From contig JBBPSI010000207.1 of NCBI GenBank assembly GCA_038093515.1, positions 1-43,263 on the forward strand: DNA of 43,263 bases, read 5' to 3'. Position numbers and translations under genes: made by a program. This document shows, in pieces, positions 1 to 8,837 of this stretch. A model generated the notes under the pieces. The model was not told the DNA's origin and did no database searches. It was given only the letters and a program-made list of their open reading frames with translations. This DNA is from Butyriboletus loyo. Taxonomy: Eukaryota > Basidiomycota > Agaricomycetes > Boletales > Boletaceae. Each line of letters starts with the position of its first letter. Position 1 is the stretch's first letter.

Positions 1-1697
1 TGTCTGGCAGACAAGCTCGATGGCACGCACTTCTTCAAGAATTTAATTATTTGTTTGTTTACAAACCAGGCTCAACCAATGGCAGAGCAGATGCGTTATC
101 GCGTCGAGCAGACCACGGTGATGCCGTTACGGACCATAATACCAATATTACGGTACTTCCCCCGAACCTTTTCCTTAATAAAGTTTCCCTTTCTTCTTCT
201 TTTTACGATACGTTACAAAAAGAATCCGAAAAAGAAAAAACAAAAGAATACCCAGGATTCTATTATGATTCGGAACAATCCGTATTTATTAACGAAAAGA
301 AAAAAGTCTTTGTGCCTGAGGCACTTAGAATAGATTTACTTAAAATATGTCACGATTCTCCTATAGCCGGACATTCGGGTCAAGCCCGTACGGCTCACCT
401 TCTCACACGACACTTCACGTGGCCAGGAGTCACAAAGGACGTTAAACGATATGTAGAATCTTGCCAAGCGTGCGCCCTCACGAAGGGTAAGCAAAATGCA
501 CCGGCAGGTAAAATATTACCACTTCCCTCGGCTAGTCACCCTTGGGAAGATATATCTGTAGATTTTGTTACCGGACTTCCCCTTTCGAACGGCTTCGATG
601 CCATTTGTACGATAGTGGATCGCTTCTCCAAAGAAGTCGTTTACGTCCCTTGTAAGACGACTACCTCTTCTAAGGAGTTAGCAATTATATTTAGAGACAA
701 TGTTTGGTGTATTCACGGACTTCCTATTTCTATTGTTTCGGACCGAGGTCCACAATTTGTATCGGACTTTACCACAGAGCTTTGCAAGCTTCTTGGCATT
801 TCCCAGAAAATCTCAACGGCGTATCATCCTCAAACCGATGGTCAAACCGAACGGATAAATAGGGAAATGGAACAATATTTACGTACCTACGTGGCAAAGA
901 AACAAGAAACGTGGGCCGATTGGATCAAGATCGCCCAGTTTAATCATAATAACTCCCTCACCACCGCCACTGGTACCATTCCATTTTCTATTACTCGTAA
1001 CTATTATCCGCGGGTCGGTTTCGAAAAGTCTTCCAACACGCTCGCCGGAGATTTCACACGTGCCGCTGGGAAATCACATGCCGAAGTAAAAGAAGCGTTA
1101 GAAGAAGCTAGAAAGCGCATGGTATCGCAGGCCGATAATAGACGATCGGATGCGCCCGATTACAAAATTGGAGATAGAGTGTGGCTTTCCACGGAAAACT
1201 TGAAGTTACCGTACACCGCACGGAAACTCACACAGCGTTGGATTGGTCCATACAAGATCAAATCACTCAAACCCAACGCAGTAGAATTGCAGCTGCCGAG
1301 CAGCATGCGCATACATCCGGTAGTTAACATTTCACGTGTTAAACCTTATCGGGAAACCCTCCCAGGGCAACCGGTTTTACGTCCTGACCCAGTCAATGTC
1401 ACGGACGAAGGATACGTGGAATTCGAAGTGGATTACATCGTCACTTCCCGGATGAAGCGAAAGCAATTAGAGTATCTAGTGCACTGGAGAGGATACGACG
1501 AAACGGACCGCACATGGGAGCCCGTATCAAATCTGGGTAATTCACAAGACGTCATTCGTGATTACCACCAAGCCCACCCGTCCGCCCCGCGTCCTCTTCG
1601 AGGCCTATCTCTGTTGGAATTCTCATCCTTATTTAAGGAATTTGGTCCGGAACACGGAACCTCTTATTCAGGAACTCGTCTGGAATACGAGTCCTAG
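1..1697 (+). CDS. TE-A pol, 3' part: RNase H end, integrase, chromodomain
   Basis: Open from the window edge (frame starting at base 3) to TAG 1695-1697. It begins with the end of RNase H (an ADALSRR motif), followed by a linker, an H2C2 zinc-binding domain (about 350-470), and an integrase core. Counting from base 51, the integrase carboxylates are D171 (VDF), D231 (SDRGPQF) and E267 (QTER), giving D,D35E spacing, all present. A chromodomain lies at about 1410-1530 (LVHWRGY, TWEP). The family integrates the cDNA copy into the chromosome; the chromodomain is thought to bind modified histones. There is no internal stop, unlike every other pol here, so TE-A is the least decayed copy. The gag, protease and RT lie outside the window. 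Codon use is more A/T-rich than in TE-B or TE-F. Confidence 0.95.
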   Translation, partial: SGRQARWHALLQEFNYLFVYKPGSTNGRADALSRRADHGDAVTDHNTNITVLPPNLFLNKVSLSSSFYDTLQKESEKEKTKEYPGFYYDSEQSVFINEKKKVFVPEALRIDLLKICHDSPIAGHSGQARTAHLLTRHFTWPGVTKDVKRYVESCQACALTKGKQNAPAGKILPLPSASHPWEDISVDFVTGLPLSNGFDAICTIVDRFSKEVVYVPCKTTTSSKELAIIFRDNVWCIHGLPISIVSDRGPQFVSDFTTELCKLLGISQKISTAYHPQTDGQTERINREMEQYLRTYVAKKQETWADWIKIAQFNHNNSLTTATGTIPFSITRNYYPRVGFEKSSNTLAGDFTRAAGKSHAEVKEALEEARKRMVSQADNRRSDAPDYKIGDRVWLSTENLKLPYTARKLTQRWIGPYKIKSLKPNAVELQLPSSMRIHPVVNISRVKPYRETLPGQPVLRPDPVNVTDEGYVEFEVDYIVTSRMKRKQLEYLVHWRGYDETDRTWEPVSNLGNSQDVIRDYHQAHPSAPRPLRGLSLLEFSSLFKEFGPEHGTSYSGTRLEYES

Positions 1698-1708
1698 GGG
1701 GGGGGAAG
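1697..1708 (+). promoter_or_regulatory. Polypurine tract of TE-A
   Basis: A run of nine G followed by AAG touches the start of the LTR (TGTTATAATC). This is the expected place and composition of the plus-strand primer in LTR retrotransposons. Confidence 0.8.
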
Positions 1709-2227
1709 TGTTATAATCATAACATTTTATTCGTACACTTCGTACACTTTCAATTCGGACTTAGTCGTTTTCACTTTCAAAGGTCACGTGACATAGCGCA
1801 CGTGATCGTGGGAACTTACATGTGATCTCTTGCTGACTAAGCATATGATGTCATGGCCTAGACCAGGCCTAGACTCTATGACGTCACGACACATGTATTT
1901 AATCTCCGTTTACTTCTCTTCTTTTGATCCCCGCGCCTCGTGTGGTTAATCACCGTTGCGCTTCTCTTCTTTAGTCTATCCATGTATAGTAGTTCCTCAC
2001 ACGCACAGCATGGTCTGTGCGCATCTTTGTACAATATAAAAGGGCTCGTGGTTAGACTAGGATTCCCTAGTTTTAACCACTTGTCTATTCGCTGGCAACA
2101 GTTGAGGATTAAGTTGAGACTCCTTGATTACATCTTGCCAGGTCTTTGTGTAGACCTGCAACTGTCGTTGGACCGCTTGTGAAAGGGTACTACGTGCTAG
2201 CATTCGACTGCGCGTTGCCTCGCAACA
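1709..2227 (+). repeat. 3' LTR of TE-A (family L1)
   Basis: 519 bp, TG...CA. The first 16 bases form an inverted repeat (TGTTATAATCATAACA). U3 carries two CACGTG boxes (1785-1790, 1799-1804), TGATGTCA (1846-1853) and TGACGTCA (1879-1886). A TGGTCTGTGCGCA block (2011-2023) precedes TATAAA (2035-2040). The predicted transcript start is A2069 (AGTTTTAACC). The right flank is TE-C sequence; the matching left flank lies outside the window. Confidence 0.9.
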
Positions 2228-4188
2228 GCTTCCACCCCCGATGACCCCATGATCAAGTGGTGCATGAAAGCTCTGTATGAAGACTCCCCCCACTTTCCCA
2301 AGATGAATGTGGGTAACTGGGACTTCAATAGCAAGGAGTTGTACTTCTGGAAGAAATGGTACATCCTGGAAGCTACTCATGTCGACCTTGTATGCTCTTT
2401 GCATGAGAGTCCTGCTGGAGGTCATGGTGGTATCTTCCACACCCAGAACTTGGTGCAGCAAGACTACTGGTGGCCTGGCATGGCTAATCTCATTCGTCGT
2501 TTTGTCTTGAGCTGTGCCATTTGCCAAGCACACAAGGTTAATACCCATCCCACTGTCCCTCCCCTCACTCCCCTGGTCAGTGTCGCCTCTTATCCTTTTG
2601 AACAGGTCTCTGTCGACCTCATCACCAGGCTTCCTCCCTCTTTGGGATATGATTCAGTCATGGTCATGGTAGACCATGGGCTTATGAAGGGGGTAATTTA
2701 CTCCCCTTGCAATAAAGACATTGACGTGGCAGGAGTCACTAAACTATTTTTCAAAACTGTCTTCCTCCGATTTGGCCTTCACTCCCGATGCATCTCTGAC
2801 CATTGTAGAGAACACATATCCTCTAGGTCGCAAATCGCTCCTTTTCCTTGAAATTCAGCACTTACATGCAGCGCAAACAACCACTCCGCAACTATCTCCA
2901 CTTCCATTCCTTTCCCATATCGAGTTCCGCCCTATTCCGATGTTTCCGTGGTCATCAAAGTTCCGTGTCAAGGTTCCATGTGTCCAGAAAGTGTTTGCAG
3001 GTAGGTTCCTTTTTATTTGATCTCGTACTTATCATTTCTGTTCAATTTCTATGGCAACTGCTATGATTATATGTATTCTGTCAATGATTTCCTTGACGTT
3101 TGTACTTAGTTTTCACTTATCCTTAGTGTTTCAAGTCTTGGAAAATGCCCAGACTATAAAAAGGTTGTAACTACAACCTAAAATACCACTTTTCGACTCT
3201 CCTGCCTCTTGGTGTGATCATCTAGTCACCATTGCCATAGTTCCTCAATCTTCAAGCCTTAGTCAATGGATCCCATCCATCTTCTTGCATTTCCGAGTCC
3301 TCTCCAGTCCGTTCCATAGCAGAGGAAGTCCGGAATATTGGGTTTTCTGTAAAGACATTAGTGGAAATGACCTTCCCTGGTGTTCCTCTCTTTATTGCCT
3401 CTTTACTTCTCTTTGGGGCTGATCATATTGCACCCTTTTCTTTATTTCCTGCTTTTGATTGGATTGAGTTCTTCCTGTAGCAGGGTTCTTCACTCTCAGT
3501 CCCATCTTGCATCATTCACTGTGGCCCTCAATTTTCTTCTGCCTTTGCCAGAGAACCTGCAAGGCTCCTAGATTATGACCTTGCCCTCTCCTCCACATAC
3601 CACCCTCAGACCAATGGTGAAACAGAACAAGTCAATCAGGAGCTAGAAACATATCTAATAATTTTCTGTGACAGCCACCCTGAACAATGGGCCAAGCTGC
3701 TCCCCATGGCCGAGTTCTCCCACAACTCGATGACCCATTCCTTGACAAACATGACTCCTTTCTCTCTGATGGTCAGGTATGAACCAAGGTCTTATCCTCC
3801 AATCGGAAAGACGTTCCTCCCCACCCTTGAATCCTGACTTTTGGAACTCACGGGAGCCTGAACAGAAGCCCTGGAAGCCCACCTACAGGCACAATGGTTG
3901 ATGAAGGAACAGATCTCTTCCAAGCTCTGCCCATGGATGACAGGAAACAAGGTTTGGCTCAAAGGGTGTAACCTTAAACTTAGGTACCCATCAAAGAAGC
4001 TTGCCCCAAGACGGGAAGGACCATTCAAGATTGCACAGGTTGTCTCCTCTGTGGCGTACAGACTCCGACTGCCACCGACCTGGAAGATCCATGACATCTT
4101 CCATGCATCACTCCTGACTCCTTATCGTGAAACAGCGGAACATGGTCCAAACTTCACCAACCTGCCTCCGGAAGAGATAGACAAAGAT
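2228..4188 (+). pseudogene. TE-C pol fragment (RNase H end to chromodomain), broken
   Basis: A plus-strand copy of the TE-B family pol. It starts abruptly at the TE-A LTR and runs through the H2C2 domain (GGHGG near 2424, CAICQAHK near 2514) and the integrase core up to SD of the SDRGPQF motif at about 2800. It is then split by the L6 LTR and resumes at about 3519 (ALSSTYHPQT) as far as the start of the chromodomain at 4188, where the L2 LTR of TE-B2 cuts it. In-frame TGA stops follow LES at about 3836 and GA at about 3858. The missing 5' part should lie left of TE-A. Confidence 0.85.
2804..3518 (+). repeat. Solo LTR, family L6, inside TE-C integrase
   Basis: 715 bp inserted in the integrase frame. 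It starts TGTAGAGAAC and ends ATTCA, with a TATA-like ACTATAAAAAGG at about 3153-3164, which sets plus orientation. The flanks read CCAT on the left and CTGT on the right, which would both derive from CCGT by CpG decay. No other copy is visible here and no coding region is seen inside. The exact ends are inferred from alignment to the TE-B integrase. Confidence 0.55.
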
Positions 4189-4616
4189 TGTTACACTGGG
4201 CGCTAACAACTAGAACTCTGAGGCAGCACTCTGGAGTAGCCGCAGGACTCGTGAAGTGTTACTGAGCTGGGTCTCAGACTATGCCTTAGTGCGCACACTA
4301 AGAGTCAGGAGTGGAAACTAATTGCTAGCAGGTTACTGCATAGAACTAGATAGAGTACATGTGGGTAAAGACCGGGTCTTTATACTACTGAGGTCTGCGC
4401 ACAGACCATGCTCCTAAATGGGTCATGAGAGCGAAAGTACAAATGAGGAAAGAGTACTCTAGAAGATTCTGGAGTACGAAAGAAAGCGCGTCCGTGCACA
4501 AGAGATGATGACTAAGCTAGAACGGTTGATACCATTCAAAGGGAACTAGCAGCAAGCTAGGCAAAGACAGTAGTCCAAGTGGTAGTGGAGAGAAAAAGTA
4601 TACCACTACTGTAACA
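4189..4616 (-). repeat. 3' LTR of TE-B2 (family L2)
   Basis: 428 bp, joined directly to the TE-B2 polypurine tract at 4617. It shows the L2 hallmarks: CTTAGTG...CACTAAG palindrome (about 4278-4296), TATA on the minus strand and a GGTCTGTGCGCAGACC block. Confidence 0.9.
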
Positions 4617-5086
4617 TTACCCCCTTCCCATGGTGGAGACTCTGACTCCACTACTTGCAAAGTCCCCTCACTGAGAGGCCCCCTTGTTGAAATCATTGTT
4701 GTAAGCATCATCGGCAGAGACATCTCCCCAGATGTCCTCACAGAAGGAGCAGTTGGCGACAATGTGGCCAATGGCGCCACATAGGCCGCAGACACGCTCT
4801 GGGCAAAACTCCTGTATATGACCAGGGGCGATGCGATGGCAGAAGGGACAGGTATAGTTGGCACAGTCCCTGCGGAAGTGACCGACAGTGCCACATTCGA
4901 AGCAAAGTTGCGGGTGGACGAGGTGAGGTCTAGCAGGGCGTTGTTACGCTAGCAATGCATGGTCGAATGCCAGTACAAATACTTTGTCACACAGGGTCCA
5001 CTACAGTTGCAGGTATACACAAATACCTGGCAAGTATGAATGAGGAGTTTCAGCTTAGTCCTCAACTGTTACCAGCGAATAGACAA

Positions 5087-5906
5087 TGTTACAGTTTTAC
5101 CCCTAAGCGTACCCAGCCACTCGTTTTCCCACGCTCATGCATCCCTGCTGCCCCCGCCGCCTTGTGAGGCCGCCCATCACCCGCTCCATAGTTGCCTAGT
5201 GGACATTATCCACTTCCCCGGTTGTTCCGCAAGTCTCAGTGTTGCCACACTGAGATAGCCCCTGTCTTATTCCCCCGTCGGGCCGGACCCACAGCTGAGC
5301 TGTTGCATCCTCTTATTCTTTATCCAATGACATTTGGTTCATCACGTGACTAGCATGTGACTAGATTATGACACATCTTTACCTTTGCGTCGAGACCTGT
5401 ATCCAAGGGCTCTGCTGTTCGCGTCCCCTTTGCCCTGTGGGCTGCACCTCGTGGACATCGTCACTTCACATTCTGCTCTTCTCATTCACTGACGATGTCG
5501 CCATCTTACTCGGAGCTTCGCTCCCTCGTTACCGGCACTTTGCCACTCCATCATTTGCCGTTATAACTCGGGCAGACTCATAACCCTTCGCCCTCACTGC
5601 CACGCACAGCTCAGTCTGTGCACCATATCTATTTAGTATATATACCAGCGTACTTAGCATAGTATGGCTTCTCTAGCTAATTCTACGCATCTACCAAGTG
5701 CCTAGCAATCTAGCTTATACCCCATCTGCCAATAGAGCCGATAAGCTTCAGCTCGATCTCGTCTGGTCGCCACCATATGACATCTCGCCGACACTTGCTC
5801 TGCAGAAGCCCGATAGCATCGTCTACGCGAGTCGGCCATCTTCCCAATTAGGCTCGAGCCCCTATTCAAGTGCTCGCTGCTAGTTGTTTCACACTCCAGC
5901 GTAACA
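5087..5906 (+). repeat. Solo L3 LTR nested in the L1 LTR
   Basis: 820 bp, TGTTACAG...GCGTAACA, with target duplication GACAA (5082-5086, 5907-5911). It contains CACGTG near 5344, a TCAGTCTGTGCA block (5611-5622), TATATATA near 5637, and AGCTAATTCT at the predicted transcript start near 5673. Confidence 0.93.
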
Positions 5907-6253
5907 GACAAGTGGTTAAAACTAGGGAATCCTAGTCTAACCACGAGCCTTTATATATTATACAGAGATGCGCACAGACCATGCTGTGCATGAGATGAAC
6001 TACTATACATGGCTAGACTAAAGAAGAGAAGCACAACGGTGATTAACCACACGAGGCGCGGGGATCAAAGAGAAGAGAAGTAAACGGAGATTAAATACAT
6101 GTGTTGTGATGTCATAGAGTCTAGGCTTGGTCTAGGCCATGACATCATATGCTTAGTCAGCAGGAGATCACATGTAAGTTCCCAAGATCACGTGCGCTAT
6201 GTCACGTGACCTTTGAAGTTGAATGTTGGAGCAAAACGACTAAGTCCAAAATG

Positions 6254-6678
6254 TGTTACGCTGGGCGCTAACAATCAGAACAGCGAGGAGGCACTCTGGA
6301 GTGGCCTCGGGACTCTGGAGACGATTCGGGAGAAGTCTCAGACTATGTCTTAGTGCTCGCACTAAGAGTCTGGTAATGAACTAATTGCTAGCAGAGAGCT
6401 GCGTAGAACTAGATAATGTACATGGTGGAAAGGCCGAGCCTTTATACTACTGAGGTCTGCGCACAGACCGTGTTCCTAATCGAGACGTGAGAAGGAAAGT
6501 ACAAATACGGAAGGAACATTCCAGAAGATTCCGGAGTGTGGAGGAAAGTGCATCCGTGCGCGGGAAGTGGTGACTAAGCTAAAGCGGCTCATACCGCTCA
6601 ACGGGCACTAGCAAAAGGCTAGGCGAGTGAAGTAGTCCTAATGGTAATGGAGAGAAAAAGTATACCACTACCGTAACA
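6254..6678 (-). repeat. Solo L2 LTR nested in the L1 LTR
   Basis: 425 bp, TGTTACGC...CCGTAACA, with target duplication AAATG (6249-6253, 6679-6683). Confidence 0.93.
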
Positions 6679-8368
6679 AAATGAAGGTGTACGAATAAAT
6701 GTTATGATTATAACAGGCGTGGGCTGGCAGCCGGGGATCTGTTGTCCAGGACGATAGGGAAATCATGAGTGCCCCGACCGGTGAGGTAGGGAGGCAGGGG
6801 TCCATACAAAGAGTCATTAGAGCTACCAGCTGCGGTGAGGGGGGAGGAGACTCTAGGGATGAGCTGGATGGCGGGGGTCCCCCGTCGAGTAGACGGTTGG
6901 GGGTGACGGAGCGGACAGCTCTGTTGGCGATCCTTCTTCCCACAGCAGTGAGGGTGACTGACCCGGGGATAGCTCCGACCTGGAGTAGCGCCTGGCGAGG
7001 TTGGTGACGCACTGTACGAGGCGGTAAGGGGGAGTGTCGACAAGTGACCTGGGGCTCGTCGACGTTGGTCCGAAAGGACTCGAGGGACTCCCTGGTGGTC
7101 TCTCGAGAAGAGTCCGTTATCAATGTGGTTGCGGGAGACTCCCGGGTGGATGGCACTGGGACAGGTACAGGTGAAGGAGATCTTGCCAGGGGAGGACGAG
7201 GCACTGGATTGGGGCCGCGAGCCATGGGGCGGAGGTAGCTGATGCAGTCGGCGGAGTGGAGGTAGAACTCTCGCTCCCTAGGAGCAAGAGCAATGAATAT
7301 GGGGCGAAGGACAGGGGCCAGAATACCTGGCAGGAGCTGGTCCATGACGAATCCAAACCCTTCGGCGTGAAGGATGTCTAGGGTGTATCCTTGAGCCTCC
7401 ATCAGGGAGGACTCGAGGGTGGCGGCATAAATGGGGGGTTGGTTATCGGGACAAAGGCAGGTGTGGACAGTGTGAGCGAGGGTGCAGAGGACATAGTCTC
7501 CTGTGAAATCCATATGTTGCTTGAGAGCATATGTAGCGATGGGGTTTTCTAGCACGGTGGCATAGAGGACACAGCAGGAGGCGACTGGAAGGCGAGACGA
7601 GCAGACAGGAGGCTGAGGTGGGAGTGGAGCATTGTTTTCAGCAGGAGGGATGGCCATTTTTGTTGTTATTGCGAAGATGGAGAGGGGAAGTCCTTGGGGT
7701 GATGCAGCTTATAAGCCTTGAGTAGGGCTTGCGCATGGACCAGGTTCCTGTTTGGCTCCCAGGTATTTTCCGCTGCAGAGTATCCTTTCCAGGAAACCAG
7801 GAACTGGCGGCGTCCCTTGGATCCATGATGCGATAAGATCCGATCGATCTTGTACTCTTCATCTCCATCTATTTCTTCCAGAGGGGGGTTAGTGAAATTT
7901 GGGCCATGCTCCACAGTCTCGCGATAAGGGGTTAGGAGCAACGCATGGAAGACGTCATGAATCTTCCAGGTCGGTGGAAGTCAGAGTCTGTACGCCACAG
8001 GGGAGATCACCTGTGCGATCTCGAATGGTCCTTCCCTTCTCGGGGCGAGCTTCTTTGACGGGTACCTGAGTCTCAGGTTGTGTCCTTCCAACCAGACCTT
8101 ATCTCCAGCTTTCCATGGGCAGAACTTGGATGAGACCCGTTCCTTCATCAATTGACATGCCTTCTCATGGGCTTCCAGAGCCTCCATTCGGACCCCTGTA
8201 AGTTCCAAGAGTCTAGACTCAAGGGCAGGGAGGAACGTCTTTCCAATTGGTGGATAAGACCTTGGCTCGTAACCGACCATCAGGGAGAATGGGGTCATGT
8301 TGGTCAAGGAGTGGGTCATTGAGTTGTGGGAGAATTCGGCCATAGGAAGCAGTTCAACCCATTGTTCG

Positions 8369-8795
8369 TGTTACAGTAGTAGTCTACTTTTTCTCTCCTC
8401 TACCATTGGGACTACTACATTCACCTAGCCTTTCGCTAGTTCCTTTCGAACAGTACCAACCATTCTAACTTAGTCATCACTTCCTGCGCACGGACATGCT
8501 TTCTTTCGTTCTCCAGAACATTCTAGAGTACTCCTTCCTCATTTGTACTTTCCTTCTCGCAACTCGATTAGGAACATGGTCTGTGCGCAGACCCCAGTAG
8601 TATAAAGACTCGGTCTTTACACCCATGTACTTTATCTAGTTCTACGCAGCAATCTGCTAGCAATTAGTTCGCTTCCAGACTCTTAGTGTGTGCACTAAGA
8701 CATAGTCTGAGACTTCTCCCAGAACCATCTCCAGAGTCCTGTGGCTACTCTTGAGTGCTGCCTAGTTGTTCTAGTTGTTAGCGCCAAGCGTAACA
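8369..8795 (+). repeat. 5' LTR of TE-B (family L2)
   Basis: 427 bp, TGTTACAG...GCGTAACA. U3 ends in the TGGTCTGTGCGCA block (8577-8589), then TATAAAG (8601-8607). R/U5 carries the CTTAGTG...CACTAAG palindrome (about 8691-8708). Confidence 0.95.
8577..8643 (+). promoter_or_regulatory. LTR promoter of TE-B: shared block, TATA, predicted start
   Basis: TGGTCTGTGCGCA (8577-8589), 11 nt, TATAAAG (8601-8607), and a predicted transcript start at A8634, 33 nt below the TATA. The start is inferred because the ten bases ATCTAGTTCT (8634-8643) are exactly complementary to the primer-binding site. Confidence 0.7.
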
Positions 8796-8797
8796 AA

Positions 8798-8807
8798 AGA
8801 ACTAGAT
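8798..8807 (+). promoter_or_regulatory. Self-complementary primer-binding site of TE-B
   Basis: AGAACTAGAT, two bases after the LTR, is the exact reverse complement of ATCTAGTTCT at the predicted mRNA 5' end. No TGG start typical of tRNA-primed elements is present. This is the Tf1-type self-priming arrangement. Confidence 0.7.
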
Positions 8808-8837
8808 CTTCCTCTTGCTTCTGCTCTTCAGCAGTAA

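Larger units (their letters stand above)
4942..6715 (-). repeat. Solo L1 LTR inside TE-B2 ORF3, itself carrying two LTRs
   Basis: Minus-orientation L1 LTR in three pieces: 4942-5086, 5907-6253 and 6679-6715. The target duplication is GGCGT (4937-4941 and 6716-6720). An L3 LTR and an L2 LTR are inserted in it with their own duplications. Confidence 0.92.
4668..7657 (-). pseudogene. TE-B2 ORF3: pol-distal protein with three zinc knuckles
   Basis: ATG at 7657, 8 nt after the pol stop (TAA, 7666-7668); stop TGA 4668-4670. The N-terminal half (about 180 residues) is a globular region I do not recognise. The middle is rich in Pro, Ser and Arg. The C-terminus has three knuckles in a row: CFECGTVGHFRRDC, CPFCHRIAPGHIQEFC and CGLCGAIGHIVANC, that is CX2CX4HX4C, CX2CX6HX4C and CX2CX4HX4C, all ligands intact. 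It is broken by the L1 LTR at 4942-6715 and by loss of one C in a run (five C here at 6899-6903, six in TE-B). About 8-10 residues near position 85 are missing relative to TE-B. Zinc knuckles suggest nucleic-acid binding; function is otherwise unknown. Confidence 0.8.

Noticed and set aside
5698..5883. A 61-codon frame recurring at 27635 and, reversed, at 40347
   Set aside because: It lies inside the L3 LTR leader in every copy, so recurrence follows from the LTR; it has no domain and stops change between copies.
6765..7238. Plus-strand frames of 64-80 codons over TE-B2 ORF3
   Set aside because: Shadows of the minus-strand Pro/Arg-rich coding region.
8796..8815. tRNA primer-binding site after the TE-B LTR
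   Set aside because: No TGG start and no tRNA 3' end I could recognise; the self-complementary reading fits better and recurs in three families.
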